13,788 bases of DNA from WTAW01 sp964406575 (GTDB lineage: Bacteria > Acidobacteriota > Aminicenantia > Aminicenantales > Aminicenantaceae). This document shows positions 1 through 7,884 of this stretch, piece by piece. The position numbers were made by a program, and so were the translations under genes. Every line of letters begins with the position of its first letter. The first letter of the stretch is position 1. The stretch lies in contig CAYOSH010000061.1 in NCBI GenBank assembly GCA_964406575.1, forward strand, positions 1-13,788, in the 5' to 3' direction. The notes beneath the pieces were generated by a model, which saw only the letters and a list, made by a program, of their open reading frames with translations, was not told where the DNA came from and did not search any database.

Positions 1-268
1 TAATTTTGAGGTAATTCTTTAACATTTCGAAGCTCCAGTGGATAAGATTTTTGATAAAAAAGGGACAAATGAGAATAATCTGAAACCAATAAAAGGCGTG
101 AGCTCTGAATAGGCTGCTCTCCCTGGAGATGGTCTGAAAGCGCTCCTCCAAATCCCCCATCGCTGAATAGCGCACATACGGATCGAGCAGGTACTCAATG
201 ATCCAAGCGGCAATCTTGGGTGGACTAAATTTTTTTGCTGCTTTTTTGGGCGTATTTAAATTTCTCAT
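1..268 (-). CDS. ABC transporter permease with N-terminal prefix domain (MacB/FtsX type), 5' part only
   Basis: The gene runs off the left edge, so only about the first 89 residues are visible. The protein starts MRNLNTPKKAAKKF. It then has an amphipathic segment with a WIIEYLLDP stretch and the motif GDLEERF around residues 43-49, followed by a hydrophobic stretch (about 62-78: YWFQIILICPFFI) that would be the first membrane segment. The GDLEE motif just ahead of the first helix is characteristic of the prefix domain found at the N-terminus of many Acidobacteriota/Aminicenantes FtsX-like (MacB-type) permeases, which are often encoded beside PadR regulators. The PadR gene lies 104 bp upstream on the same strand, which fits. 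The start is the only ATG giving the whole prefix domain; no strong Shine-Dalgarno is visible. The substrate cannot be deduced. The fold assignment is fairly safe, but the full length is unseen. Confidence 0.72.
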   Translation of the reverse strand, partial: MRNLNTPKKAAKKFSPPKIAAWIIEYLLDPYVRYSAMGDLEERFQTISRESSLFRAHAFYWFQIILICPFFIKNLIHWSFEMLKNYLKI

Positions 269-372
269 TTTTTAGATCTAATCTTTACTCTTTAAAATCT
301 CATTTCTTAGCATTACATAATTGATTCTTAATGAACTCATTTATCAGCACAAAATTATTCTTCTGCAATATC

Positions 373-696
373 TTATTCATCGATATCAAACGCTGGTAGC
401 TCGGACCAGATAGTGGAATTGACACGTCTTATTTCCATTAATGCTTTCTTCCCATTGGGAGTCAGTTTATAGAAAATCTTGCGCCGGCCGCCACGTTCGG
501 CCGTGGGCTCTCCCTCGATGGACTCCACAAGGCCATGTTTCAGCAATCGACTTAACGCTGCATAGATTGAGCCTGTCAACCAGGATTTTCCCGTTGCTTT
601 TATAACTTCTTCTTGAATTGTTATGCCATAGGCATTTTCTTGAAGACGCCAAATACAAAGAAGAATGATCTCTTCGATCCGTGATATCAGCCTCAT
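373..696 (-). CDS. PadR-family transcriptional regulator
   Basis: A 107-residue protein with the compact winged-helix layout of the PadR family (usually about 100-115 residues in this subtype). Residues 7-30 form the first helices (EEIILLCIWRLQENAYG), a recognition-helix region follows (TGKSWLTGSIYAALSRL, about 35-51), and the wing carries the typical GRRKIFYKLTPNGKKAL around 69-85. These regulators generally bind operators near their own promoter and repress adjacent transporter genes, releasing on ligand binding. The permease downstream on the same strand is the probable target (inference). The start codon is supported by an AGAGGAA Shine-Dalgarno about 6 bp upstream. A GTATAC-centred, TATA-rich stretch at 711-720 lies just ahead of that site and could be the operator, but only six bases are perfectly symmetric. 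No truncation is seen. Confidence 0.9.
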   Translation of the reverse strand: MRLISRIEEIILLCIWRLQENAYGITIQEEVIKATGKSWLTGSIYAALSRLLKHGLVESIEGEPTAERGGRRKIFYKLTPNGKKALMEIRRVNSTIWSELPAFDIDE

Positions 697-748
697 TTTT
701 TCCTCTCAATATATGTATACGTTTGTTGGACAAATCGGTTTACCAAAA

Positions 749-776
749 AATATAATTATTTGATTGGCTTTGATAA
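749..776 (-). promoter_or_regulatory. Candidate sigma-70-type promoter for the PadR-permease genes
   Basis: On the minus strand, TTATCA (771-776) and TATATT (749-754) are separated by 16 bp, each close to the -35/-10 consensus. The site lies about 50 bp upstream of the PadR start, leaving room for an autoregulatory operator in the leader. The region is AT-rich, so chance matches are likely. The rest of 697-914 shows no gene. Confidence 0.3.
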
Positions 777-914
777 AGTCAGGTCCTTCGCAACGTGGCA
801 GGGGAAACCGGACAAGTTTTTTCAATGAAAAATAGTGAGACTGCGGCATAAGGCATTTTTTCTCTTCAAATTTTGGGAAGGTTTTTTTAAATGCTTCTAA
901 AGAGCTCCTAAATG

Positions 915-1156
915 CTAACTCAGATTCATTTTCTTCAACAGGGAGCGGAACCTTGGATCTGAACGAACTCTATCCAGCTCCTTGATGATTTCATATCGGT
1001 CTGCAAATACGGTCCCCCGGGTGAGATCTTCCTTCGTTGTTTCGAGGGTTTTGTTAAGGAGGCATCCGGCTTTTTGGTTTGCATCAACTGTGTTCCACAT
1101 TCTTTACAGAATTTGGAATCTGCGGGATTATCGTTCTTGCACTTGGGACACAACAT
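915..1156 (-). pseudogene. Remnant of a zinc-ribbon serine/threonine protein kinase (internal deletion plus frameshift)
   Basis: The first frame begins MLCPKCKNDNPADSKFC and contains a zinc ribbon with Cys3, Cys6, Cys17 and Cys20 (CxxC-x10-CxxC). After about residue 36 the expected continuation is in the next frame: TLETTKEDLTRGTVFADRY, then EIIKEL. This is the stretch leading into the first strand of a bacterial Ser/Thr kinase domain. Adding one base to the T4 run at 1049-1052 (AAAA on the coding strand) rejoins the frames exactly. The glycine loop, catalytic lobes and any TPR repeats are missing: KEL is followed almost directly by VRSDPRFRSLLKKMNLS and a stop, which resembles the C-terminal tail of the TPR modules that follow such kinases in Aminicenantes-like genomes (family knowledge). 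So both ends of a long gene survive with the middle deleted. An AGGA Shine-Dalgarno-like sequence remains upstream. A functional short zinc-ribbon peptide is possible but unlikely. Confidence 0.7.
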
Positions 1157-1168
1157 TCTTTTCTGTCC

Positions 1169-1184
1169 TTTCGCCTTGGCGAAA
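1169..1184. repeat. Perfect inverted repeat just upstream of the kinase remnant
   Basis: TTTCGCC and GGCGAAA are separated by TT. As RNA on the plus strand this forms a GC-closed CUUG tetraloop hairpin. Neither side has a U-run, so it does not look like an intrinsic terminator. It sits 13 bp upstream of the remnant's ATG and overlaps its Shine-Dalgarno region, so it may once have been an operator or leader hairpin. Confidence 0.5.
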
Positions 1185-1356
1185 ATAGAATAATCATTAT
1201 CCTCGGAAGAGTCAAATTGAAATCGGAAATCTGAAAATCGGAATTCTTCATGTGTTTCTCTGCTTAGATTTATATAATAAAAAAGATTGTTAGAGCGAGA
1301 ATCGAGAATTACTCGAGTCTCTTCTCCGTGTTCTTTAGAATACTGTTTTTAGGGGT

Positions 1357-1425
1357 AAAATGATCATTTTAAGCGGATATTATAAAGATTTTTATAATGG
1401 AACTTGTCTAAAATCAGACAGTTCC
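1357..1425. repeat. Cluster of three adjacent inverted repeats
   Basis: Three palindromic units lie nearly end to end. First is AAAATGATCATTTT (1357-1370), a perfect 14-bp palindrome. Second is ATTATAAA-GATT-TTTATAAT (1379-1398), a perfect 8-bp stem with a 4-nt loop. Third is GGAAC/TGTCT (1399-1409, with one bulged T at 1404), loop AAAATC, then AGACA/GTTCC (1416-1425), making a 10-bp stem. No T-run follows the last hairpin on either strand. The cluster lies downstream of the efflux operon (minus strand) and beside tandem TGTCCCC repeats. It resembles a REP/MITE-type element more than a terminator; a family name cannot be given from sequence alone. The remaining parts of 1157-1577 show no gene. 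Confidence 0.65.
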
Positions 1426-1430
1426 CACGG

Positions 1431-1470
1431 CCTGTCCCCAATAAACCCTGTCCCCAATAAACCAATAAAC
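1431..1470. repeat. 16-bp tandem repeat with TGTCCCC core
   Basis: The unit CCTGTCCCCAATAAAC occurs at 1431-1446 and 1447-1462, followed by a partial copy (CAATAAAC, 1463-1470). Looser relatives follow to about 1517 (CGTCCCCCCAATGCC, CTCCCCCCAATGCCC). On the minus strand the core reads GGGGACAGG, which resembles short dispersed repeats seen near RAYT/Y1-type transposases in environmental genomes (recollection, not a search result). No transposase gene is in the window. Confidence 0.6.
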
Positions 1471-1577
1471 ACGTATGGCTCGTCCCCCCAATGCCTCCCC
1501 CCAATGCCCAATGACGAATGCCTTCTCCTTCGGAATCCATCGAAGCCTACGGATCGAAAGTTTCCTTCTCCTCGATG

Positions 1578-4500
1578 TTAGGTCGATTCGACAGCTGCTT
1601 TTTTCTTTTTTCCAAATCCTTCGAACACAGAGTACACGACCGGGATAAGCACCAGGGTGATCAGGGTGGAGCTGAGAAGGCCTCCGATGACGGCCCGGGC
1701 CATGGGCGCCTGCGCCTCTCCGCCTTCCTGCAGGCCTAATGCCAATGGAATCAGAGCAAAGATGGTGGTGCTGGCTGTCATCAGGATAGGCCTCAATCGC
1801 CTGCGTCCGGCCTCCATGATGGCCTCGCGCATCGGCATTTTATCCCGGCGGCGGAGAAGATTAGTGTAATCCACCAGTAAAATGGCGTTATTGACTACAA
1901 TCCCGCCGAGCATGATACAGCCGATGTAAGACTGCACATTGAAAGTGGTATTGGTTAGGAACAGAATGAGGATGACACCGATGGCGGCCAGAGGAATGGA
2001 AAACATAACGACGAGAGGATCACGGAGTGATTCATAAAGGGAGGCCATCACCATATAGACCAGCATCAAAGCCAGGATAAGACCAAAAAAAAGTTCCCGG
2101 AAGGCCTTCTGTTGTTCCTCGTAGTCTCCGGTAAAGCGAATGAGAAAATCCCTGGGAACGGGAATACTACGGAGCTTCTCTCGGATGTCGGAGATAATCG
2201 ATCCCATATCTCTCCCGCTTATGTTGGCAGAGACCGTGATAATACGTTCCTGGTCTTTGCGCTCTATAAGGACTGGCCCCTTACTCGGCTGAACGTTGAC
2301 TACATTTCTCAACATCACAGGCTGTCCATCGGTATTAGTAAGGGTCAGATCCAGGATGTCGTCCATGCTCATCTGTTCGGCATTTTGAACCTTGACTCGA
2401 ATCCAGAATTCATCACCACCATCCCGGTAATTGCTCGCCCGAGTGCCTGTAAGAAAGGTCTGTAGCGTATAGGCGATCTGAGAGACGGTGAGCTTCATGT
2501 CGGCAGCCTTTTGTCGGTCAATAACGATGATTTCCTCAGGCGTGCCGGTCTCGCGGCTCAATCGGGTATCGGTGATACCATCTACTTCTTCGACCAATAG
2601 CATCACTTGTCTGGCAAGGGAATCGGCTATTTCCAGGTTATATCCTCTGATCTCGATCTGAACCCGGTCTCCCCCCCTCTGCCCCATCCTCAGAAGGAAG
2701 AATCCCTGTCCTGATCTAATGCGTGTTATGAGGCCGGGGACATTCGAGAGTTTCATGCGGAGGTCGTCGGCAATTTCATCAGCGGTTCTCGACCTTTTCG
2801 ATCGGGGCACAAGAGATATTCTCACTTCTCCGATATGCGAGCCGGATGAGCGGAAACCTGACCCGCCGATGCTTTCGACAACACTCTCCTTCTCCGGAAC
2901 TTCCCTTTGCACGATCGCGGCGACCGTATTGAATTTTTCTTCCATGATTCCCAGGCGGGTTCCCACTTCCATTTCTCCGCTGACTCGCACTTCTCCTTCA
3001 TCGGCGGCCGGCATAAACTCGCTGCCCACCAAGCGGATGAGGAAAAGGCTTCCGATAAACATTGCCGCAGCTATCCCCAGGACAACGATACGGTGGTCAA
3101 GTGCGTAATGGAGCAGTTCTTTGTATTTATTCTCCAAGTTGGTGAAGAATCGCCCGGTTGCGCTATACATCTGTAGCTTCATGGACTGCTTTTTCAGGTT
3201 ATCGATTTTCGTGACACGGAGAACCTTGCTCGAAAGCATAGGCACCAGAGTGAGAGCCACGAGCAGTGAGCAGAAAAGCGAAAAAGCGATGACATAGGAC
3301 AGCTGCTTGAACATAATCCCTGACATCCCTCTGAGGAAGATCAGCGGAATAAAAACCGCGAGAGTGGTCAATGTGCTGGCGATGATGGCAGAGGAGACTT
3401 CATCGCTTCCGTCGATGGCAGCCTTTTCAGGGGGTGCACCTGTCTCCTGAAGCCTGTATATGTTTTCCAAGACGACAATGGCGTTGTCCACCAGCATTCC
3501 AATTCCCAGTGCAAGTCCTCCTAGGGTCATGATATTTAGAGTGAATCCGCCGAAATAAATCAGAGCGAACGTGGCGATGATCGAGATAGGAATGGCTGTG
3601 GCGATAACCGTCGTGCTCCGGAAATTCCGCAAAAAAAACAGCAGCACCACAACAGCCAACAATCCTCCATAAAGGGCGGCTCTACCGACATTTGAAATCG
3701 AGCTTTGAATGTACTTCGATGAATCGATGATGGGAGTGATGGTGATTTGGGGAATGTCCCGTTGAACGTTTTCAAGCTCTTTCAAAACGGCCTGGGCGAC
3801 CTCCACTGTGTTTTTGCCGGATTGTTTGCTGATAGAGAGCCGTATGCCGGGTTTGCCGTTGACCCGGACGATCCGCCTGATCTTTTGCCAGGAATCCTCC
3901 ACATAAGCGATCTCTTTGACCTGAATCGGGACGCCATCTCTGATGGCTACGACAGTGTCCCGAATTTCATCGAGGTTTGTGTACACTCCGGGTGTCCGGA
4001 TGAGCACCTCGTAGTTCCCCCGCTCGATGGTCCCAGCCGGCACATCCACATTTTCGGATCTTATTTTGTTGAGGATTAGATCCATAGGAAGTCCCAGTGC
4101 TTTGATCTTGTCTGTGTATAGATTGACATGGATTTCTCGCTCGAGTCCTCCCCAGATATCCAGGGAAGCCACTCCCGGAACCCGTTCGATACGGTATTTG
4201 ATCTGAGTATCGATGAGCCGTCTTGTCTGGATAGGATCCAGGTCAGCCGATGCCCCGAGAATGAGGATCGGAAAACTAGATGGATCGAATTTGCGCAACC
4301 TGGGTCGTTCGACTTCCTCCGGAAGAGAGGTAATCATACGATCCAGTCGATCCCGAACATCGTTGGAAGCCTCATCCAGGTCAGTCCCCCAGGCAAAAGA
4401 AACACGCACACTGCTGCTGCCTTCCGAGGAGGTGGATGAGATTTCTTCCACGCCAGGAACGGCGGCCAGGGCTTCCTCGACCGGACGGGTTATCAACTCT

Positions 4501-4679
4501 TCCATCTCCTCTGGGCTTGCGTTTCCGTAGGATGTGGAAACACTGAGAGTTGGATAGGTAATGTCCGGCATGAGGTCGATCGGAAGACGGGTGAAAGATA
4601 TAAAGCCGAGAATGATTACGATCAAGAAGATCATGACCGTGAATATGGGATGATGCACTGAGTATTGGGAAATTTTCAT
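1578..4679 (-). CDS. RND efflux pump, inner-membrane permease subunit (HAE1/AcrB-like)
   Basis: A full-length 1033-residue RND transporter, normal for the family. It exports small molecules from the inner leaflet or periplasm through the partner outer-membrane channel, driven by protons. The N-terminus (PIFTVMIFLIVIILGF, TM1 about 12-29) is followed by a large periplasmic porter/docking region (about 35-335). TM2-TM6 span about 336-485, with the TM4 motif GMLVDNAIVVLENIYR at about 394-409. TM7 is near 530-550, a second periplasmic region covers 555-855, and TM8-TM12 span about 862-1018 with GGIVVNNAILLVDY at 925-938. Asp398 matches the first of AcrB's TM4 aspartates. The second is Asn399, and the TM10 lysine position holds Asn930 or Asn931, a pattern also known in HAE1/SwrC-like pumps. 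The start is well supported: AGGAG lies inside the end of the upstream gene and the two genes share ATGA. It is the third gene of the operon. Substrate unknown. Confidence 0.96.
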   Translation of the reverse strand: MKISQYSVHHPIFTVMIFLIVIILGFISFTRLPIDLMPDITYPTLSVSTSYGNASPEEMEELITRPVEEALAAVPGVEEISSTSSEGSSSVRVSFAWGTDLDEASNDVRDRLDRMITSLPEEVERPRLRKFDPSSFPILILGASADLDPIQTRRLIDTQIKYRIERVPGVASLDIWGGLEREIHVNLYTDKIKALGLPMDLILNKIRSENVDVPAGTIERGNYEVLIRTPGVYTNLDEIRDTVVAIRDGVPIQVKEIAYVEDSWQKIRRIVRVNGKPGIRLSISKQSGKNTVEVAQAVLKELENVQRDIPQITITPIIDSSKYIQSSISNVGRAALYGGLLAVVVLLFFLRNFRSTTVIATAIPISIIATFALIYFGGFTLNIMTLGGLALGIGMLVDNAIVVLENIYRLQETGAPPEKAAIDGSDEVSSAIIASTLTTLAVFIPLIFLRGMSGIMFKQLSYVIAFSLFCSLLVALTLVPMLSSKVLRVTKIDNLKKQSMKLQMYSATGRFFTNLENKYKELLHYALDHRIVVLGIAAAMFIGSLFLIRLVGSEFMPAADEGEVRVSGEMEVGTRLGIMEEKFNTVAAIVQREVPEKESVVESIGGSGFRSSGSHIGEVRISLVPRSKRSRTADEIADDLRMKLSNVPGLITRIRSGQGFFLLRMGQRGGDRVQIEIRGYNLEIADSLARQVMLLVEEVDGITDTRLSRETGTPEEIIVIDRQKAADMKLTVSQIAYTLQTFLTGTRASNYRDGGDEFWIRVKVQNAEQMSMDDILDLTLTNTDGQPVMLRNVVNVQPSKGPVLIERKDQERIITVSANISGRDMGSIISDIREKLRSIPVPRDFLIRFTGDYEEQQKAFRELFFGLILALMLVYMVMASLYESLRDPLVVMFSIPLAAIGVILILFLTNTTFNVQSYIGCIMLGGIVVNNAILLVDYTNLLRRRDKMPMREAIMEAGRRRLRPILMTASTTIFALIPLALGLQEGGEAQAPMARAVIGGLLSSTLITLVLIPVVYSVFEGFGKKKKAAVEST

Positions 4680-5911
4680 TTATTTTCTCCTCGTTTCCCT
4701 TTTTCGCTATCAGCGGAATCTTCTGAAGAAAGAGATTCGGGTAGAATGATAGGGCTTCCCTCAGCCAGAAGATGCTGTCCTAAAGTCACCACAAAGCCAG
4801 AGAAATTTGAAGGTTTGACAATCTCGGCCAATTCGCTAGTGGAAATCCCGACTTCAACCGGGATAAAATGCGCCACATCGTTATCCCTATCGGCTAAAAA
4901 GACCCCCTGCCGGTTGTCTCTTTTGACAACTGCGCTTATCGGCACCACAGTAGCTTCCTTATGGGTGGCGAATTCGATCTGTACGTTGATGAACATGCCG
5001 GGTTTGAAAAATCCTTCCGGATTGGCAAACTCGATCTCGACTCTGGCTTCCCTGGAAGTCTCTTTGAGCAAAGGCGCTATGCGGACAATTTTCCCAATTG
5101 CTCTTTGATCGGGGAGGGCATCCGAACTGATAAGAGCGCTTTGGCCGGTTTTTAGCCGGAAATAGTCCTTGTCTGTGATGTGGATGACAGCCAACAGAGG
5201 ATCGATCTCCAAGATAGAAAGAATCGGTGCGTTGGGAGTGAGCATGGCTCCTTCATACACAAAACGCTCTCCGACGACCCTGGAATTGGCCCCTTCTTTC
5301 CAGGAAGCCGAAATTTTCGTGTAGGACAGACGAACCTTGGCTGCTTCCAGGGCGGCTTCGCGGTTGGCTACTTGAGCTTGGGCGACCTTAAATCTAGCTT
5401 CCTGTGTGGCAGCTGTTCCTTTAGCGGCGTCAAGCTCTGAATCAGCCGAGATCCCTTTTTTATGAAGCTCTTCGACTCGTTCCAATTCTCTTTTGGCGAC
5501 AGCCAGAGAGCTTTTGGATTCTTCGAGGTTGGCCTGGGTCACCAACAAATCTGCCTCTGCCTGACGGACCTGTTGCCTGTACTCTTCGTCGTCAAGAACG
5601 GCGATCAACTGATTGCGACTGACGGTGTCGCCGATATCGACCAGCAGCTTTTCCAATCTTCCTGAAATTTTTGGTGCAACCACAAATTGAGATTTGGGCG
5701 TCAATGTTCCCGTAAAATTCCCGAAGTCGCGGATAGTGTCCTTTCTCACAGCCTCGATCTCCACAGCTATGGGAGCGGACGTCCGCCTAATGCCGGATCC
5801 TTGGCTGGATTTTAAAATCGCCTGGATCACCTTCCAGCCGATGAGGCCAACAACGACGCACACAGCGACTGTCAGTATGATTTTTCTTTTTTTTCTCATC
5901 ATCGTTCGCAT
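4676..5911 (-). CDS. RND efflux periplasmic adaptor (membrane-fusion protein)
   Basis: A 411-residue adaptor that links the RND pump to the outer-membrane channel. Visible parts, in order: positively charged N-terminus and one membrane anchor (about 11-31); lipoyl-like half-motif (PKISGRLEKLLVDIGDTV, about 80-97, then QLIAVLDDEEYRQQ); alpha-helical hairpin rich in Ala/Glu/Gln (about 110-192); second lipoyl half (VRLSYTKISA, about 193-202, then VGERFVYEGAML); beta-barrel and membrane-proximal domains (about 235-390) containing GFFKPGMFINVQIEF; and a charged tail. No lipobox cysteine is seen, so it is held by the helix rather than a lipid. Its first ATG lies 2 bp after the TolC-like stop codon. 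A second choice three codons in (ATGATG at 5902) has better Shine-Dalgarno spacing (AAGGA about 8 bp upstream). Its stop overlaps the pump start by 4 bp, implying translational coupling. Confidence 0.94.
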   Translation of the reverse strand: MRTMMRKKRKIILTVAVCVVVGLIGWKVIQAILKSSQGSGIRRTSAPIAVEIEAVRKDTIRDFGNFTGTLTPKSQFVVAPKISGRLEKLLVDIGDTVSRNQLIAVLDDEEYRQQVRQAEADLLVTQANLEESKSSLAVAKRELERVEELHKKGISADSELDAAKGTAATQEARFKVAQAQVANREAALEAAKVRLSYTKISASWKEGANSRVVGERFVYEGAMLTPNAPILSILEIDPLLAVIHITDKDYFRLKTGQSALISSDALPDQRAIGKIVRIAPLLKETSREARVEIEFANPEGFFKPGMFINVQIEFATHKEATVVPISAVVKRDNRQGVFLADRDNDVAHFIPVEVGISTSELAEIVKPSNFSGFVVTLGQHLLAEGSPIILPESLSSEDSADSEKGKRGENK

Positions 5912-5913
5912 CC

Positions 5914-7473
5914 TTACCTTAAGGCAATACCAGAAAAATTGATGTTTTTTGTCTTGAAGGTCGTTCCCAAAACCCGATCCATTTCGGCCAGTGATGTGAT
6001 GTAATCGACCATCGATCGGAGTTCGGCGGTTCGCGCATCGGCGACGTCTCTTTGATACTGAAGAATAAAGAAATTTGTGGATTTTCCAACTTTGAATTTT
6101 TCCTGTTCTGCTTCCAGCTTTTTGACAGCCAACTCTCGGGCCGCCCTGTAGGCCTGAACTCTCTCGTAATTGATCTCGACATCTCTGACAGCCACTTTGA
6201 TTTCCAGAAGGATCTGCTGCTCCTGATCTTTCAGTCTCAGTTGGGCTTGCTCCAGATCGAGCCTTGCCTCTGCATATTGGGCCCGGGTCAATACCGTGTT
6301 GAATGGAATGTCCAGAGTCAAACCGACCGACCAGTTATTGTAATTAAATTTTAATGCATCTTTGAGCGCATCTGTCGAGCCTCCCGGAACCGCTCCGATC
6401 ACGACCCCCGTCAAAGGATTATTGTCAAGATACAGAATTTGAGTTCCTGAAATCCCGGGACTCCAATAAGACGCCTGCAAATTCAGGGAGGGAAGAATTT
6501 GATTTTTTGCATAACTGAAATCGATCTTCCGGTTTTCCAAGTCTAACTTCATGGCTTTCAAGTCGGGACGGTTGGCCAGAGCCGCGGCTAAAGCCTCATC
6601 GATACTTATCGTCTTTTGTTCGAAGACCGGCCTATCGGATGGGATGATCTCGGTGGGCTCCCCTTCTTCGAAAATGGGGAGGTTGAGAATTGTTTTGAGA
6701 CGGTCCTGGCTGTTCTTAACCAAACGGTCTGCCTGGAGGATATCGGCCTCCCGGTTGGCGACCTCGGATTCGGCCGTATAGATCTCGATCGGAGGCATGG
6801 TCCCCACTTCGATCTTTCTCTTGTTTTCTTCCAGAAGGTCCCGGGCCAATTGCAAGGACTGTTTTTTGACATTCAAGTTTTCAATGCTGTAGGCAAGATT
6901 CCAATAGGCCTCCTCAACCCTGAAAATTGTATCCAGGAGGGTTTGTCGAAACTCGTTCTCGGAGATTTGCAGGTTATTTTTGGCGATGAGTATTTCCCTG
7001 CGGTTGACCGTGAAACCGAAATTTTTTAAGAGAGGCTGGGTGAAAGTAAAGGCCAGGGTGCTGCCGAATCTCGGATTGATGGTCTGTAATCTTCTGTTTG
7101 TATCGTTTTTGTAGGAGTTGAGGGAGATGTTGAATACCCCTCCTGTCGGGATGAGTTGGTTAAAATATAAATTGTATTCGCTGTAGGCTGTGCGGACGAT
7201 ATCAGCCGCATCTATCCAGGAATAGGACGCTGTGTTGGTCTCCCGATTATTGTACCCGAGGGATAACAAGGGCATGTATTTTTCTTTAGCCCGCGTAACG
7301 GACACATCCGCGATTTGCGGATTCACCACTTCGACAGCAACACGAAGGTTATTCTCTAAGGCTCCGATGATACAATCATCGAGGGTTAGGGATTTTTTAT
7401 TTTGCTGGGCGAAGGTTGCTGTGGTTATAAAAAGCATGCAAATCAATAATCCCGCTGAGACACGGTTTATCAT
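5914..7473 (-). CDS. TolC-family outer-membrane efflux protein
   Basis: A 519-residue outer-membrane channel component of the tripartite pump. I place the start at the ATG at 7473. There the protein begins MINRVSAGLLICMLFITTAT and FAQQ, a clear signal peptide with probable cleavage after Ala22, and GAGGAG sits 7 bp upstream. An open frame extends 31 codons further upstream but would bury this signal behind a charged stretch. The mature part has the two-repeat OEP layout: LTLDDCIIGALENNLRVAVE opens the first repeat (about 28-47), long Gln/Glu/Lys-rich helices follow (for example VEEAYWNLAYSIENLNVKKQ and ESEVANREADILQADRLV), and a second SIDEALAAALANRPDLKAMK begins the second repeat near residue 280. 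The C-terminal helices include FFILQYQRDVADARTAEL. It is the promoter-proximal gene of the operon. Confidence 0.94.
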   Translation of the reverse strand: MINRVSAGLLICMLFITTATFAQQNKKSLTLDDCIIGALENNLRVAVEVVNPQIADVSVTRAKEKYMPLLSLGYNNRETNTASYSWIDAADIVRTAYSEYNLYFNQLIPTGGVFNISLNSYKNDTNRRLQTINPRFGSTLAFTFTQPLLKNFGFTVNRREILIAKNNLQISENEFRQTLLDTIFRVEEAYWNLAYSIENLNVKKQSLQLARDLLEENKRKIEVGTMPPIEIYTAESEVANREADILQADRLVKNSQDRLKTILNLPIFEEGEPTEIIPSDRPVFEQKTISIDEALAAALANRPDLKAMKLDLENRKIDFSYAKNQILPSLNLQASYWSPGISGTQILYLDNNPLTGVVIGAVPGGSTDALKDALKFNYNNWSVGLTLDIPFNTVLTRAQYAEARLDLEQAQLRLKDQEQQILLEIKVAVRDVEINYERVQAYRAARELAVKKLEAEQEKFKVGKSTNFFILQYQRDVADARTAELRSMVDYITSLAEMDRVLGTTFKTKNINFSGIALR

Positions 7474-7566
7474 GATCGATCTCCTCTCTTTAAATAGAAT
7501 AATCCTATCATAAGTTTTGACGTTTAAATGTGAATATTCTTTCCTTTTTTTAATAAATTTCTTCAA

Positions 7567-7595
7567 TTTCTATTGGCTAAAGTGATCGACGTCAA
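7567..7595 (-). promoter_or_regulatory. Candidate sigma-70-type promoter of the efflux operon
   Basis: On the minus strand, TTGACG (7590-7595, five of six consensus bases) and TAGAAA (7567-7572, four of six) are separated by exactly 17 bp. Transcription would begin near 7560 and give a leader of about 87 nt ahead of the TolC-like start. The near-palindromic GATCGACGTCAA overlaps the -35 region and could serve a regulator (speculative). Confidence 0.45.
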
Positions 7596-7693
7596 TTTAT
7601 TGTACCATCTTTAGAGTTAGAGTTAACAAATTTGAGGATAATGAGACAACTACGATAATTGACTCTGTTCAAAGCTTTTAGCGGCAATAAAAG

Positions 7694-7757
7694 TGCCGAA
7701 ATCCGGAGTCGAACCGCCGCGGGAACATGCTTCCGAAGTGTTTTAAGTCCCTTGCAT
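7694..7757 (-). pseudogene. Fragment of tRNA-Leu(UAA)-like gene (3' part, degraded)
   Basis: Read on the minus strand, GCAAGGGACTTAAAA matches the end of the D-arm and the anticodon loop of bacterial tRNA-Leu(UAA), with TAA as anticodon. A long variable arm follows (CGGAAGCATGTTCCCG), then a T-loop GGTTCGACTCC, and a 3' end TTTCGGCA that would pair with a GCCGAAG-type acceptor. The 5' acceptor strand and D-arm are absent: upstream is unrelated AT-rich sequence. The 3' half of the anticodon stem (CACTT) no longer pairs with AGGGA, and two T-stem pairs are broken, so it cannot be a working tRNA. It may be the scar of an integration event or a duplicated tRNA piece. Confidence 0.5.
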
Positions 7758-7884
7758 ACGCATATGATATTATTAATATTCTGTTGAACTTGCCATTTTG
7801 GTTGTGATACTCTCATTCCCGTTCCTCGACAGTTAGGGAGTAAAGATAAATTCGAGAATTTTGTGGGCAGTGGAAAAAGAAAAT

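Noticed and set aside
1431..1517. Possible CRISPR-like array from the repeated CCCCAAT units
   Set aside because: Repeats are 16 bp and directly tandem with no spacers; later copies are only loosely similar.
7474..7566. N-terminal extension of the TolC-like protein by 31 codons
   Set aside because: It would place a charged stretch before the signal peptide, and the ATG at 7473 has a good GAGGAG site.
7592..7816. Minus-strand 74-codon frame upstream of the efflux operon
   Set aside because: Crosses the tRNA-Leu fragment and the candidate promoter; no ribosome-binding site or domain.
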